A program made the translations under genes and the position numbers. The notes beneath the pieces were generated by a model, which saw nothing but the letters and a program-made list of their open reading frames with translations, ran no database searches and had not been told where the DNA came from. From Flintibacter sp. KGMB00164 (GTDB lineage Bacteria; Bacillota; Clostridia; Oscillospirales; Oscillospiraceae), in assembly GCF_008727735.1 (NCBI RefSeq), contig NZ_CP044227.1, positions 124,001 to 188,000 of the forward strand: 64,000 bases of DNA, given 5' to 3'. Below are positions 34,076 to 43,393 of the stretch, piece by piece (position 1 is the stretch's first letter; each line of letters begins with the position of its first letter).

Positions 34076-34921
34076 TTATGAGACTAGCCCCAGACGCTCT
34101 AGGGCACGGGCGTGCTCTTTTCCGGAAGTTACCAAGTAGATTCGGGTGGTCTCAATGCTGGAATGCCCCAGCACATCAGCTAGCTTGACAATGTCCTTGC
34201 AGGCCTTATAAAATACTGTGGCAAACAGGTGCCGCAGATTGTGGGGAAATACCTTGGAGGACGCGACACCCGCATGTTTACACAGTGCCTTCATTTCTGC
34301 CCAGATTTGCCGGCGGGACAGGCCATTTCCATTTCTGGTGAGAAAGATCTCTCCGGAGATGGTTTTTTGCTTTTCTGCGTATTTCAGCAGCTTCCTGGCA
34401 AGTTTTCCAGGTATTAGAATAGTCCGGATTTTCCCCTTCAGGGTGATTTCTGCCCTCCTCTGCTGGGCGGCTTCTACCGTGATATACTTGACCTCTGATA
34501 CCCGAATCCCGGTGGCGCAGATGGTTTCCATAAGCAACGCCAGGCGCTTTTGTCCCATGGCCTGTGCTGTGGACAGTAAGCGGCTGTACTCCTCCCGGGT
34601 CAGCTCCCGATTTGTTTCCCGGAACAGCCGACGCTGGATTTTTAGGAATTTGACCCGGCAGTCTTCCCGGCCCAGAAAGCGGAACAGGCCGTTAAGGGCG
34701 GCCAGCATGGAGTTGATGGTCACTGGAGCATATCCCTGAATACTAAGTTGTTCCTTCCATTCTGCCGCTGCGTCCTTGGTCAGCGCCCGGTGCCCCAGCC
34801 AGTGTGCAAACGCACGGATATCTCGAAGATATTTCTCTATAGTTCCGGAGCTTCGCTCCTCTGTATAAAGATAGTCTTTGTAAGCCAGAATCTGTTTTTC
34901 AGTCAAACTATATTTGTTCAT
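34076..34921 (-). CDS. Tyrosine recombinase D (DNA invertase, XerC/D-like)
   Basis: 281 residues from the ATG at 34921 (AGGAGG 8 bases upstream), the same length as recombinase B and homologous throughout. Catalytic set: Arg in ATGIRVSEV, HNLRHLFAT, VLGHSSIETT, Tyr in TRIYLVTS. The stop codon is 2 bases from the right repeat of element D. The most economical role is inversion of that element; a role at element B as well cannot be excluded because the core sites are similar but not identical. Confidence 0.93.
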   Translation of the reverse strand: MNKYSLTEKQILAYKDYLYTEERSSGTIEKYLRDIRAFAHWLGHRALTKDAAAEWKEQLSIQGYAPVTINSMLAALNGLFRFLGREDCRVKFLKIQRRLFRETNRELTREEYSRLLSTAQAMGQKRLALLMETICATGIRVSEVKYITVEAAQQRRAEITLKGKIRTILIPGKLARKLLKYAEKQKTISGEIFLTRNGNGLSRRQIWAEMKALCKHAGVASSKVFPHNLRHLFATVFYKACKDIVKLADVLGHSSIETTRIYLVTSGKEHARALERLGLVS

Positions 34922-35089
34922 ATGAAGCTCCTCCTGCCGCAAGAAGTAATATCCATATTGTACCTTGCAAATGGGGGCTTATTCATAAATAACTTAGCCA
35001 GATTTGTGGTCTTATAAGCAAAAATTTGCTGGAAATATGAACTGCACCCCATTTGTTAGACAGCATGATATACTGAATAACAAGTGGGG

Positions 35090-35700
35090 TGCTTGTTATG
35101 CGGAAAACAAATGCTTAAAAAATTTGCAAGCTTTGGTTTTGAAGAGAAAAACGCTAGGCGGAAAAGACCAGGTCGTACAAAACGAGGAGCGAAATATTCT
35201 TTATTTCTTTTGCTTACAATTGCTCAGCTTCCTTGTTCAGCCCTTTACTACCATGTCAAGAAGATGTGCAGGGTAAACAAATATGCAAATATGAAAACGG
35301 AGCTTGCCGTCATTTACCGCGAGAACAAAGAAAGATATGGCTGCCGACGGATTATTATGACGCTCCGTGGCAGAGGCTTCTCGTAGACCACAAGACGGTC
35401 CAGCGGCTTATGAGAAAACTGAACTTGGCCTGCTGTGTCGAAGTGAAGAAATGTTGTTCTTACAAAGGCGAGGTTGGCAAAATTGCTCCCAATTTACGGA
35501 AGCAGGACTTCCATGCAGAAAAGCAAACTGGAAATGAGCCGCCAATGTAACGAAGTTCAGCTTGTCTGGACAAAAGTTGTCCCTCTCAACGATTCTGGAT
35601 TTGCATATTGGCTATCTGGTCAGCTATACGATGATTTGAAACGTAATGTCCTGAACATGGTGACTACTATGTTCGAGAAGGCTTAGAAAACCATGCCGAA
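35090..35700 (+). pseudogene. IS3-family transposase relic
   Basis: Pieces of an OrfB-type transposase in several frames: a helix region with [18 protein letters not shown], then [15 protein letters not shown], then TEFSLSGQKLSLSTILDLH in a shifted frame where the DDE domain should start, and NMVTTMFEKA. The frame is broken at least twice and the C-terminal third is missing. No terminal inverted repeats were found. Confidence 0.75.
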
Positions 35701-35913
35701 CGTGACAGACCTGCTTTTTGTTCTGATCGCAGTGATCCAGGTAGAAACTCCTAGAAATAAATGTGCAGAAAAGAGCCGTGGATTTCTGTTGCATTGCTTC
35801 TGGTCCTTATTATAATAGTGATGAGGTTTACTGGACGACAATTAAGAAAGCCCTGCTTCCTACCACGAAAACGGGATGATTTTATATTTTACCTAGAAAA
35901 GAAGGCGGACAAT

Positions 35914-37122
35914 TTGAAGTACGATTTTACGTCCCTCATTGATCGTTGCGGCATGGATTCTATTGCCGTGGAAGGCATCGGCCACAAGGTTTGGGGCAAC
36001 GAGCCCACCGCCCCCAAGGAAGGGTTTGATTCCATCCCTATGTGGGTGGCAGACATGAACTTTGCCACCTGCCCGGCTGTGCCTGCCGCCGTGATGGAGC
36101 GCACCAAGCACCCTCTCTACGGTTATTTCCTGCCCCGGGACGAATACTACCAGAGCATCATAAACTGGCAGACCAAGCGCAATGGTTTTGCCGGGCTCAA
36201 ACGAGACTACATTGGCTACGAGAACGGGGTCCACGGCTGCGTCACCAGCGCCGTTCAGACCCTCTCGGCTCCCGGAGACCGCATTTTGCTCCACAGTCCC
36301 ACCTATGTGGGGTTTCGCGCCGATGTGGAGGGCGTGGGACGGAAATCCGTGTACAGCCAGCTCAAGCGGGATGAAAACGGCGTGTGGCGCATGGACTATG
36401 AGGACATGGACCGGAAGCTGAAAAAATACCACATCCACCTGGCCATCTTCTGCTCCCCCCACAACCCCACAGGACGGGTCTGGGAGCGTTGGGAGCTGGA
36501 AAAGGCCATGAAGGTGTATGAGGCCAACCAGTGTCTGGTGATCTCCGATGAGATCTGGGCGGACATTGCCTACACCCGGCATACCCCTACCCTGATGGTC
36601 AACGACTGGGCAAGAGAGCATACCGTGGCCGTCTACGCCCCGTCCAAGACCTTCAATCTGGCGGGCCTCATTGGCAGCTACCACATCATCTACAATGATT
36701 ATCTCCGGGACCGGGTGAAGGCCTGGGGTGACGCCACCCACTATAATGAAATGAACGTCCTCTCCATGCACGCCCTCATCGGGGCCTATTCCGACGAGGG
36801 ACAGGCGTGGACGGACGAGCTGCTCCAGGTGCTGGAGGGCAACTGCAAGTACGCCTATGAACATATCCGGGACCACTACCAGGGTGTGTTTGCCGCCATG
36901 CCTCAGGGCACCTATATGTTGTTCCTGGACCTGACCGACTACTGCCAGCGCACCGGAAGGACACTGGATGAGGTGATCCAGGCTGGCTGGGACGTAGGTG
37001 TGGGCTGGCAGGACGGCCGAGCCTTTAACGGTCCCTGCCACATCCGCATGAACATGGCCTCTCCCCTCTCCCGCATCCAGGAGGCGTTTGACCGCCTGGA
37101 CAACTATGTGTTTCATAAGTAA
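35914..37122 (+). CDS. MalY/PatB-type PLP aminotransferase or cystathionine beta-lyase
   Basis: 402 residues, fold-type I PLP enzyme. Substrate loop MWVADMNFATCP, aspartate/asparagine box SPHNPTGRVW, DEIWAD, and the PLP-lysine in YAPSKTFNLAGL match the MalY/PatB family, which splits cystathionine and other C-S compounds. I place the start at TTG 35914 after AAGGCGG because homologues begin M-K-Y-D-F; an upstream ATG at 35761 would add residues that look like leftover IS3 sequence. The divergent-free spacing from the next gene (127 bases, with its own promoter) suggests separate transcription. Confidence 0.87.
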   Translation: MKYDFTSLIDRCGMDSIAVEGIGHKVWGNEPTAPKEGFDSIPMWVADMNFATCPAVPAAVMERTKHPLYGYFLPRDEYYQSIINWQTKRNGFAGLKRDYIGYENGVHGCVTSAVQTLSAPGDRILLHSPTYVGFRADVEGVGRKSVYSQLKRDENGVWRMDYEDMDRKLKKYHIHLAIFCSPHNPTGRVWERWELEKAMKVYEANQCLVISDEIWADIAYTRHTPTLMVNDWAREHTVAVYAPSKTFNLAGLIGSYHIIYNDYLRDRVKAWGDATHYNEMNVLSMHALIGAYSDEGQAWTDELLQVLEGNCKYAYEHIRDHYQGVFAAMPQGTYMLFLDLTDYCQRTGRTLDEVIQAGWDVGVGWQDGRAFNGPCHIRMNMASPLSRIQEAFDRLDNYVFHK

Positions 37123-37185
37123 GCAGGACCTTTTATAACGGCTGCTGACGCCAAGTGTCCGGGGACCATTGGTTTTCCCCCTCTC

Positions 37186-37215
37186 TTGACCCCCTGGCCC
37201 GACATCTTCTATAAT
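37186..37215 (+). promoter_or_regulatory. Promoter of the LuxR-type regulator
   Basis: TTGACC, 18 bases, TATAAT, 34 bases before the start codon. Confidence 0.7.
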
Positions 37216-37249
37216 AAAAAGGAAGAAACGGTTATTTTTGGAGGTTCCT

Positions 37250-38434
37250 ATGGACTATATGACTGTGCGGCAGGCCGCCGAAAAATGGAATCTCTCCCCC
37301 CGGAGCGTACAGCAGCTGTGCACCCAGGGGCGAATTCCCGGCGCGGGAAAGTTTGGAAAGACCTGGGCCATCCCCGCTGAGGCGGACAAGCCGGAGGACC
37401 AACGCCGGAAAAAGCAGGCTGACCAGGCCGGGGCGGGAATGCCTTTCACCATGATGCCCCTGATGAACACCCCCTTCTTGCCGGGACAGTGCCGGGAGAC
37501 GGTAGAGTCCATGGAAGACGGTCCTCAAAAGGACATGGCTTGGGCCGAATACTACTATTTCAGCGCCCAGGCGGAGCAGGCCGCCCAGGCAGCCGAGCCC
37601 TATCTTACCAGTCCGGACCTGGGTCTGCGGCTCTCCGCCTGCTGGATCTACGGCTACGCCAACCTCACCACGGGGCAGATCCGCAAGGCCCGCCGCGCCC
37701 TGGAGACCGTGCAGCGCACTCTGGCCGATGGGAAAAACCTGTCTCCCGATCTGCGGGCGGCGGTGTCCTTTGTGGCCGCCGGGGCGGCAGTGCTGCTCCA
37801 TCTGCCCCTGCCGGAGGGCCTGCCCTCCACCCGGGAGTTCCTGCCTCTGCTGCCCAATGGCCTGCGGGCCTTTGCCCTGTATGTCCAGGCCCACTCCCTC
37901 TATTTGCGGGAGGACTACGCCAAAAGCGTGGGCATGGCGGAGGCAGCCTTGGCCATGGGTGCGGAGGCGTATCCCATCCCTGCCATCTACCTCCATCTGG
38001 TAGCGGTGATGGACTATATGCGCCTTCGGCAGCTGCCCCAGGCCCAGGGCCATCTGCTGGCGGCCTGGACTCTGGCCCGGCCCGATGATCTCATCGAAGG
38101 CTTTGGTAAGCACCACGGCCTCATGGGCGGGATGCTGGAGTCGGTGTTTAAGGGAAATTGGCCGGAGGACCTGCGGCGGATTTTGGATGTGACCTACCGC
38201 TTCTCCTGGGGCTGGCGGCGCATCCATAACCTGGACACGGGGCACGATGTGGCGGACAACCTGACCACCACGGAATTTGCCGTGGCCATGCTCACCGCTC
38301 AGGGCTGGACCGGGCGGGAGATCGCCGCCCACATGAACATCTCCCCCAACACGGTGAAGCGCCATCTGGCGGAGATCAAGAAGAAGCTGGGAATCTCCAA
38401 CCGGAACGAATTGAAACAATACATGCTCCGGTGA
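37250..38434 (+). CDS. Two-headed regulator: excisionase-like HTH plus LuxR HTH
   Basis: 394 residues from the ATG at 37250 (GGAGG 5 bases upstream). The N-terminus is a MerR/excisionase-like HTH (MTVRQAAEKWNLSPRSVQQL, GRIPGAGKFGKTW). The centre (about 75-320) is TPR-like helices. The C-terminus is a LuxR-type HTH (TGREIAAHMNISPNTVKRHL). No receiver domain or ATPase is present. The next gene encodes SLH protein 3, 250 bases downstream, and may be its target. Confidence 0.85.
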   Translation: MDYMTVRQAAEKWNLSPRSVQQLCTQGRIPGAGKFGKTWAIPAEADKPEDQRRKKQADQAGAGMPFTMMPLMNTPFLPGQCRETVESMEDGPQKDMAWAEYYYFSAQAEQAAQAAEPYLTSPDLGLRLSACWIYGYANLTTGQIRKARRALETVQRTLADGKNLSPDLRAAVSFVAAGAAVLLHLPLPEGLPSTREFLPLLPNGLRAFALYVQAHSLYLREDYAKSVGMAEAALAMGAEAYPIPAIYLHLVAVMDYMRLRQLPQAQGHLLAAWTLARPDDLIEGFGKHHGLMGGMLESVFKGNWPEDLRRILDVTYRFSWGWRRIHNLDTGHDVADNLTTTEFAVAMLTAQGWTGREIAAHMNISPNTVKRHLAEIKKKLGISNRNELKQYMLR

Positions 38435-38490
38435 CCTCAATCACCGGCATACTATGCGCGGTCGCGCACAGTAGCGCACAGCAAAAAACG

Positions 38491-38532
38491 GCGGGATATG
38501 CCATACAGCGGGCATATCCCGCTTACTTTTTT
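38491..38532 (+). terminator. Terminator after LuxR-type gene
   Basis: 12-bp stem GCGGGATATGCC / GGCATATCCCGC with 8-base loop, followed by TTACTTTTTT. Confidence 0.85.
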
Positions 38533-38683
38533 GCCGAATAGTCCGTTTTAAAGCCGCATCTGTTCACAAAAATGGGCCATTTCAGGGGTCGAAAGGGAGA
38601 GTGGCGGGAGCGGATTTTTTGTGGTACAGTAATAAACAAGAATAAGACAGTTGGCCGTACCCGAAAGAAGGAGGAACTGTGAG

Positions 38684-41029
38684 ATGAAAAAACGATTTTT
38701 AAGCCTGCTCTGCGTCCTGGCCCTCTGCCTGGGCCTGCTGCCCGTCACGGCGCTGGCGGCGGGAAACGATAGTCCTCATAGTCTGTATGTGGGTAACACA
38801 AATTTTGCGAGTACAATATATCCTGATAACGCTGCCTATTGGACATCCAGCGACGGTGGGACAAATTGGACCTCACAACAGGAGGAACCAACGGGAGATA
38901 GCTATATATACTATGACGGCCAAGGAACCCTGACGCTGCACAATGCGAACATTCAGGGACAATACGATTCCTCAAACAGATACTCTGGTTACGGGATTTA
39001 CGCAGTAGGCGCGCCAGGCAGCGCCGTTTCACTGACAATCAAGTTGGAGGGGACGAACACAGTTTCCGGATGGTCTGGAATCTTCGTGCACGCGGTCGAT
39101 GGAGCCGCTTCGCTGTCAATCAGCGGTACCGGCAGTCTGGCCACAGAAGGAACAGGTGGCATCAGCTTCTCTGGAATTGTAGTACAAGGCAACGGCGGCA
39201 AAGCGGAACTAACCATCAATAATGTTGATGTGACTGCCACAAACACAAGCGATTATGCACAGGGAATCCTGCTGCAGTCTGCCGATAGTTCCCCGGCAAC
39301 CCTTACCGTAAACGGCGGGGAATTGACCGCCAGCGGACAGAGAGCTGGAATTAAATATGTTTTTGGCAGTAGCGGGACCGGCGGCGGCACACCCACAGTG
39401 ACCGTCAGCAACAACGCCATCGTGCGAGCCAATGGCGGGATCAGCGATGATTCCAGCACTGACATTCAGATCGGCGCGGACAGCAACGAAAGCAACGGCG
39501 GTATCGTCTTTGACGGCAAGAATGGCACCGTGTACGGCGATGTGACCTTGCAGGAGGACATCACCATTGGCGAGGGCGAGAGCCTGACCATCCCGGATGG
39601 TTCCTCTCTTAATATGGGCGGTCATGAAATCACGGTGGCCAGTGGCGGCAAGCTGGAGGGCCAGCCGACCGGCAATGGCACGCTCAAAATTGCCCCCACC
39701 ATCACCACCGAAAGCATGGCTAACGGCGAGGTAGGCACGGCTTACAGTCAGAAACTCGAAGCCACCGGCGACCCCACCATTACATGGAGCGTCACCAGCG
39801 GCACCCTGCCTGCGGGGTTGCGCCTGAGCGAAGATGGTAAAATCACCGGCACCCCGACCACGGCGGGCACTTCGACCTTTACCGTCACCGCCACCAACAG
39901 CGCCGGCAGCGACAGCAAGGGGTACACGCTGACCATCAAGTCCGTTCCTGTCACCGGCGTGACCCTGGATAAGACCAATCTGTCCCTAACCGTGGGTGGC
40001 ACAGAGACTCTCACCGCTACGGTACAACCCGACAACGCTACCAACAAAAACGTCACCTGGAGCAGCAGCAACAACAGCGTCGCCACGGTGGATAGCACCG
40101 GCACCGTCACCGCCGTGAGCGCAGGCACCGCCACCATCACCGCCACGGCGGCGGACGGCAGCGGGCACTCTGCCACCTGTGCCGTCACCGTCACCCAGCC
40201 CGACAGAGACCCCACTTACTCTGTCACGCTGCCCGGCAAGGTGGAGGGCGGCACGGTCACCGCCAACAAGCGCTACGCCGAAAAGGGCGAGACCTTCCCC
40301 TTCACCGTCACCCCCGACGAGGGCTGGGAGCTGGACACCCTGACGGTCACTGACCGCAGCGGCAAGAAATTGGAAGTGACCCACAAGGGCGGCGGCGTGT
40401 ACACCTTCCAGATGCCCGCCGGACAGGTGGAGATTCAGGTCTCCTTCCGGGAAAGCATACCCGAACCCCTGCCCTTTACCGATGTGGGGGACGGCACATG
40501 GTATTCGGAGGCGGTGCGCTATGCCTATGAACACGGCCTGATGGCTGGCACCAGCGCCACCGCGTTCAGTCCCAACGCTACCACCAGCCGCTCCATGATC
40601 GCCACCATCCTGTGGCGGCTGGAGGGCAGCCCCCAGGTGGACTACGCCATGGCCTTTGACGACGTGGCCGCCAATTCCTGGTATGCGGAAGCCATCCGCT
40701 GGGCTGCCAGCGAAGGCATCGTGTCCGGCTACGGCGACGGAAAATTTGGTCCCGACGATATTATTACCCGGGAACAGATGGCGGCGATGCTCTACCGCTA
40801 TGCGCAGTATAAGGGCTACGACGTCAGCGTGGGCGAGGACACCAACATCCTCTCCTATACCGACTTTGAGGACCTGAGCGAGTACGCCATTCCTGCTATG
40901 CAGTGGGCTGTGGGCGCAGGTATCATCAGCGGGACCAGTGAAAGTACGCTGGGTCCCCGCGGCAACGCGTCCCGTGCTCAGGTGGCGGTCATCCTGACCC
41001 GCTACTGCGAAAATGTAGCCAAGCAATAA
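38684..41029 (+). CDS. SLH-domain surface protein 3
   Basis: 781 residues from the ATG at 38684 (AAGGAGG 9 bases upstream). Signal peptide MKKRFLSLLCVLALCLGLL, cleavage near ALAAGN. Residues 30-330 are beta-helix-like; then an He_PIG-type Ig domain (GLRLSEDGKITGTPT), a BIG2 domain (VTLDKTNLSLTVGGTETL), a bacterial-repeat domain and three SLH repeats (LPFTDV, MAFDDV, LSYTDF). No invertible element or recombinase is adjacent, unlike SLH1 and SLH2, so it appears to be controlled in the ordinary way. Confidence 0.92.
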   Translation: MKKRFLSLLCVLALCLGLLPVTALAAGNDSPHSLYVGNTNFASTIYPDNAAYWTSSDGGTNWTSQQEEPTGDSYIYYDGQGTLTLHNANIQGQYDSSNRYSGYGIYAVGAPGSAVSLTIKLEGTNTVSGWSGIFVHAVDGAASLSISGTGSLATEGTGGISFSGIVVQGNGGKAELTINNVDVTATNTSDYAQGILLQSADSSPATLTVNGGELTASGQRAGIKYVFGSSGTGGGTPTVTVSNNAIVRANGGISDDSSTDIQIGADSNESNGGIVFDGKNGTVYGDVTLQEDITIGEGESLTIPDGSSLNMGGHEITVASGGKLEGQPTGNGTLKIAPTITTESMANGEVGTAYSQKLEATGDPTITWSVTSGTLPAGLRLSEDGKITGTPTTAGTSTFTVTATNSAGSDSKGYTLTIKSVPVTGVTLDKTNLSLTVGGTETLTATVQPDNATNKNVTWSSSNNSVATVDSTGTVTAVSAGTATITATAADGSGHSATCAVTVTQPDRDPTYSVTLPGKVEGGTVTANKRYAEKGETFPFTVTPDEGWELDTLTVTDRSGKKLEVTHKGGGVYTFQMPAGQVEIQVSFRESIPEPLPFTDVGDGTWYSEAVRYAYEHGLMAGTSATAFSPNATTSRSMIATILWRLEGSPQVDYAMAFDDVAANSWYAEAIRWAASEGIVSGYGDGKFGPDDIITREQMAAMLYRYAQYKGYDVSVGEDTNILSYTDFEDLSEYAIPAMQWAVGAGIISGTSESTLGPRGNASRAQVAVILTRYCENVAKQ

Positions 41030-41084
41030 CACACCTCTACCGGGGAGGTCGGCGTCAGAAGGGATTCCGACTTCCCGAACGAAA

Positions 41085-41129
41085 GACCCGCTGCAAAATC
41101 CTTTGGATTTTGCAGCGGGTCTCATTTTT
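41085..41129 (+). terminator. Terminator after SLH3
   Basis: Perfect 17-bp stem (GACCCGCTGCAAAATCC and complement) with TTT loop, followed by TCATTTTTG. Confidence 0.9.
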
Positions 41130-41152
41130 GTTGCTTTATCCATAAAGACCGC

Positions 41153-41208
41153 TTGTAAATTATCTTGGAATATAGTAAAATAGCAAATAAATAACATGTG
41201 TTATTTAT
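41153..41208 (+). promoter_or_regulatory. Promoter and palindromic operator of the TetR gene
   Basis: TTGTAA (41153-41158), 17 bases, TAAAAT (41176-41181). Immediately after lies a 22-base palindrome, ATAAATAACA-TG-TGTTATTTAT (41187-41208), over the expected transcription start. Autorepression by the TetR-type product is likely. Confidence 0.7.
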
Positions 41209-41230
41209 AAAAGAAAAAGAGGAGTTTTCT

Positions 41231-41821
41231 ATGCCGCCCCGCAAACGGATCTTTCGTGAGGATATTTTGAAGGCTGCCGTCCAGCTGGTTCAAGAGGAAG
41301 GGACAGCGGCCCTTTCGGTGCGAAACATTGCCAGAACCTTAAACTGCTCCACCCAGCCCATTTACTCTGAATTTGAAAACATGGAAACCCTGCGGGAGGA
41401 ACTGATGGCCTATATCCGGGAACACTATCTCCGTGAGGATGCCGGCAGCTATAAGCAGGTCGCCCTCTCCTTCCTGCACTTTGCCCAGCGGGAAAAGAAC
41501 CTGTTTCAGCTGGTCTACCTGCGCCATCGGAGCGAAGGAGAAACCCTCTTTGAGGACCCCAACGAGATGCAGACCATCCATAAACTGGAGGTAAACTTGG
41601 AGCTTCCACGGCAGAAGGCGGCAGAAATGCACCGCAGGATGCAGTATTACAGCTACTCCATGGCGGTGATGATGGCCACCGGCTATCTGAATTTCAGCGA
41701 AGAGGAGATCAGCACCGAGCTGACCGAATATTACCGCATCATGCTGAGCTATTATAAGCAGGTCAAAACGGAAGAAGAATTACAGCACTGGCTGGAACGG
41801 TCACGAAATCTGCTGGTGTGA
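41231..41821 (+). CDS. TetR-family regulator
   Basis: 196 residues from the ATG at 41231 (GAGGAG upstream). N-terminal HTH of TetR type: EDILKAAVQLVQEEGTAALS and ARTLNCSTQPIYSEFENMETL. The rest is a helical ligand/dimer domain. It is 18 bases upstream of the FAD oxidoreductase and probably controls that three-gene group. A palindrome overlaps its own promoter. Confidence 0.9.
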   Translation: MPPRKRIFREDILKAAVQLVQEEGTAALSVRNIARTLNCSTQPIYSEFENMETLREELMAYIREHYLREDAGSYKQVALSFLHFAQREKNLFQLVYLRHRSEGETLFEDPNEMQTIHKLEVNLELPRQKAAEMHRRMQYYSYSMAVMMATGYLNFSEEEISTELTEYYRIMLSYYKQVKTEEELQHWLERSRNLLV

Positions 41822-41839
41822 ATAAAAAGGAGGAACACT

Positions 41840-43393
41840 ATGGCAACAAAAGCGAAAAAAGCCTATGACGTGGTGGTCATAGGCGCAGGCAACGGCGGTC
41901 TGGTTGCCGCCATTCGGATTTTGCAGGCTGGATACTCCTGTTTGCTGCTGGAAAAGCACAATCTGCCCGGCGGGTTTGCCACCAGCTTCAAGCGGGGACG
42001 CTTTGAATTTGAGGCCAGCCTGCATGAGCTCAATGATTTTGGTTCCCCGGAAGAGCCCGGCGATGTGCGCACGCTGTTCCGCGACCTGGGCGTGGAGGAC
42101 AAGATCGATTGGGTGCGCATCCCCGAGGCGTACCACCTCATTACCACTGATAAAAAATATGACTGCGTCATGCCCTTTGGCCAGCAGGCCTTTATCGACA
42201 AGATGGTGGAGTACTGCCCGGAATCCCGGAAATCCATCACGGAGTTCTTTGAGCTGTGCAACGAGGTGCGGGATGCCCAGACCTATTCCAACTCCGTCAA
42301 CGGCAACACCGACTCCGACTATATGAAGAAGACCTTCCCCAACTTTGTCAAGGCGGGCAGCTATTCGGTCAATGAGGTGCTGGATGCCCTGAAAATGCCC
42401 CAGAAGGCCAAGGATATTCTCAACGCTTACTGGTGCTATCTGGGCGTGGACTGCGACCGCATGAGCTTTTTGCACTACGGCTCCATGGTCATTCGTTATA
42501 TCACCCGGGATGCCTGGATGCCCAAGATGCGCTCCCATGAGATCAGCCTGGCTATGGATACCCGCATCCGGGAGCTGGGCGGCGATATTTGGTACCACTC
42601 CGAGGCCGAAAAGATCCTGGCTGATGACAGCGGCAAGATCTGCGGCGTGCAGCTCACCGACGGCAAGGTGATCGAGACCCACCACATCATCGCCAACTGC
42701 TCCCCCCATCTGGTGTTTGGCAAGATGCTGGAAAAGAAGGCCGTGACCGAGCAGATGGTCCGGGCCACCAACAGCCGGAAGTTTGCCGGCCGTGGCTTCT
42801 CCCTGTTCCTGGGCCTCAACCGCTCTGCGGAGGAACTGGGCATCACCAGCCACAACTACTTTATTTATGACACCGCTGATACCGTCAAGCAGTACGACCT
42901 GATGAAGAAGGTCAGCACCAACCACGTCCAGGCCACGGTCTGCCTGAACAACGCCTACCCGGAGTGCTCCCCCAAGGGCACCTGCATCATGTACTTTACC
43001 ACCATGTTCATGTCCGACGACTGGGGAAATGTGACCGAAAAGGACTATTTCAAGATGAAAGACCAGGTGGCGGATGACATGATCCGCGTGTTTGAGCGGG
43101 AGACCGGCTGCAAGATCCGGGACGCCATCGAGGAGATCTGTGTGGCCTCTCCCACCACCTATGCCCGCTACTGCGGTCATCCGGAAGGCGTGATTTACGG
43201 CTATGAAACGGCCGATTGGGACAGCCTGATGCCCCGCATGATGATGATGAAAGAGGACGCTCTGATGAATCCGGGCATCCGCTTTGCAGGCGGCTACGCC
43301 ATGCGCTCCAGCGGATATTCCAGCGCCTATATTTCCGGTGATCTGTCCGGACGGCAGACGGTAGGCGATTTGAAGAAGGAGGCGAAGGCATAA
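41840..43393 (+). CDS. FAD-dependent phytoene-desaturase-like oxidoreductase
   Basis: 517 residues. N-terminal dinucleotide site VVVIGAGNGGLVAAIRI and acidic strand end LLLEKHNLPGGFATSF, as in the phytoene dehydrogenase/carotenoid isomerase family. AAGGAGG precedes the ATG. It overlaps the next gene by one base (TAATG), so it works with that electron-transfer protein. Substrate unknown; there are no carotenoid synthesis genes nearby, so reduction or isomerisation of a lipid, steroid or bile-acid-like compound is as likely. Confidence 0.87.
   Translation: MATKAKKAYDVVVIGAGNGGLVAAIRILQAGYSCLLLEKHNLPGGFATSFKRGRFEFEASLHELNDFGSPEEPGDVRTLFRDLGVEDKIDWVRIPEAYHLITTDKKYDCVMPFGQQAFIDKMVEYCPESRKSITEFFELCNEVRDAQTYSNSVNGNTDSDYMKKTFPNFVKAGSYSVNEVLDALKMPQKAKDILNAYWCYLGVDCDRMSFLHYGSMVIRYITRDAWMPKMRSHEISLAMDTRIRELGGDIWYHSEAEKILADDSGKICGVQLTDGKVIETHHIIANCSPHLVFGKMLEKKAVTEQMVRATNSRKFAGRGFSLFLGLNRSAEELGITSHNYFIYDTADTVKQYDLMKKVSTNHVQATVCLNNAYPECSPKGTCIMYFTTMFMSDDWGNVTEKDYFKMKDQVADDMIRVFERETGCKIRDAIEEICVASPTTYARYCGHPEGVIYGYETADWDSLMPRMMMMKEDALMNPGIRFAGGYAMRSSGYSSAYISGDLSGRQTVGDLKKEAKA

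Noticed and set aside
35761-35913. Longer start for the MalY-type enzyme
   Set aside because: The extra residues do not belong to the family and look like leftover IS3 sequence; TTG at 35914 has the ribosome site.
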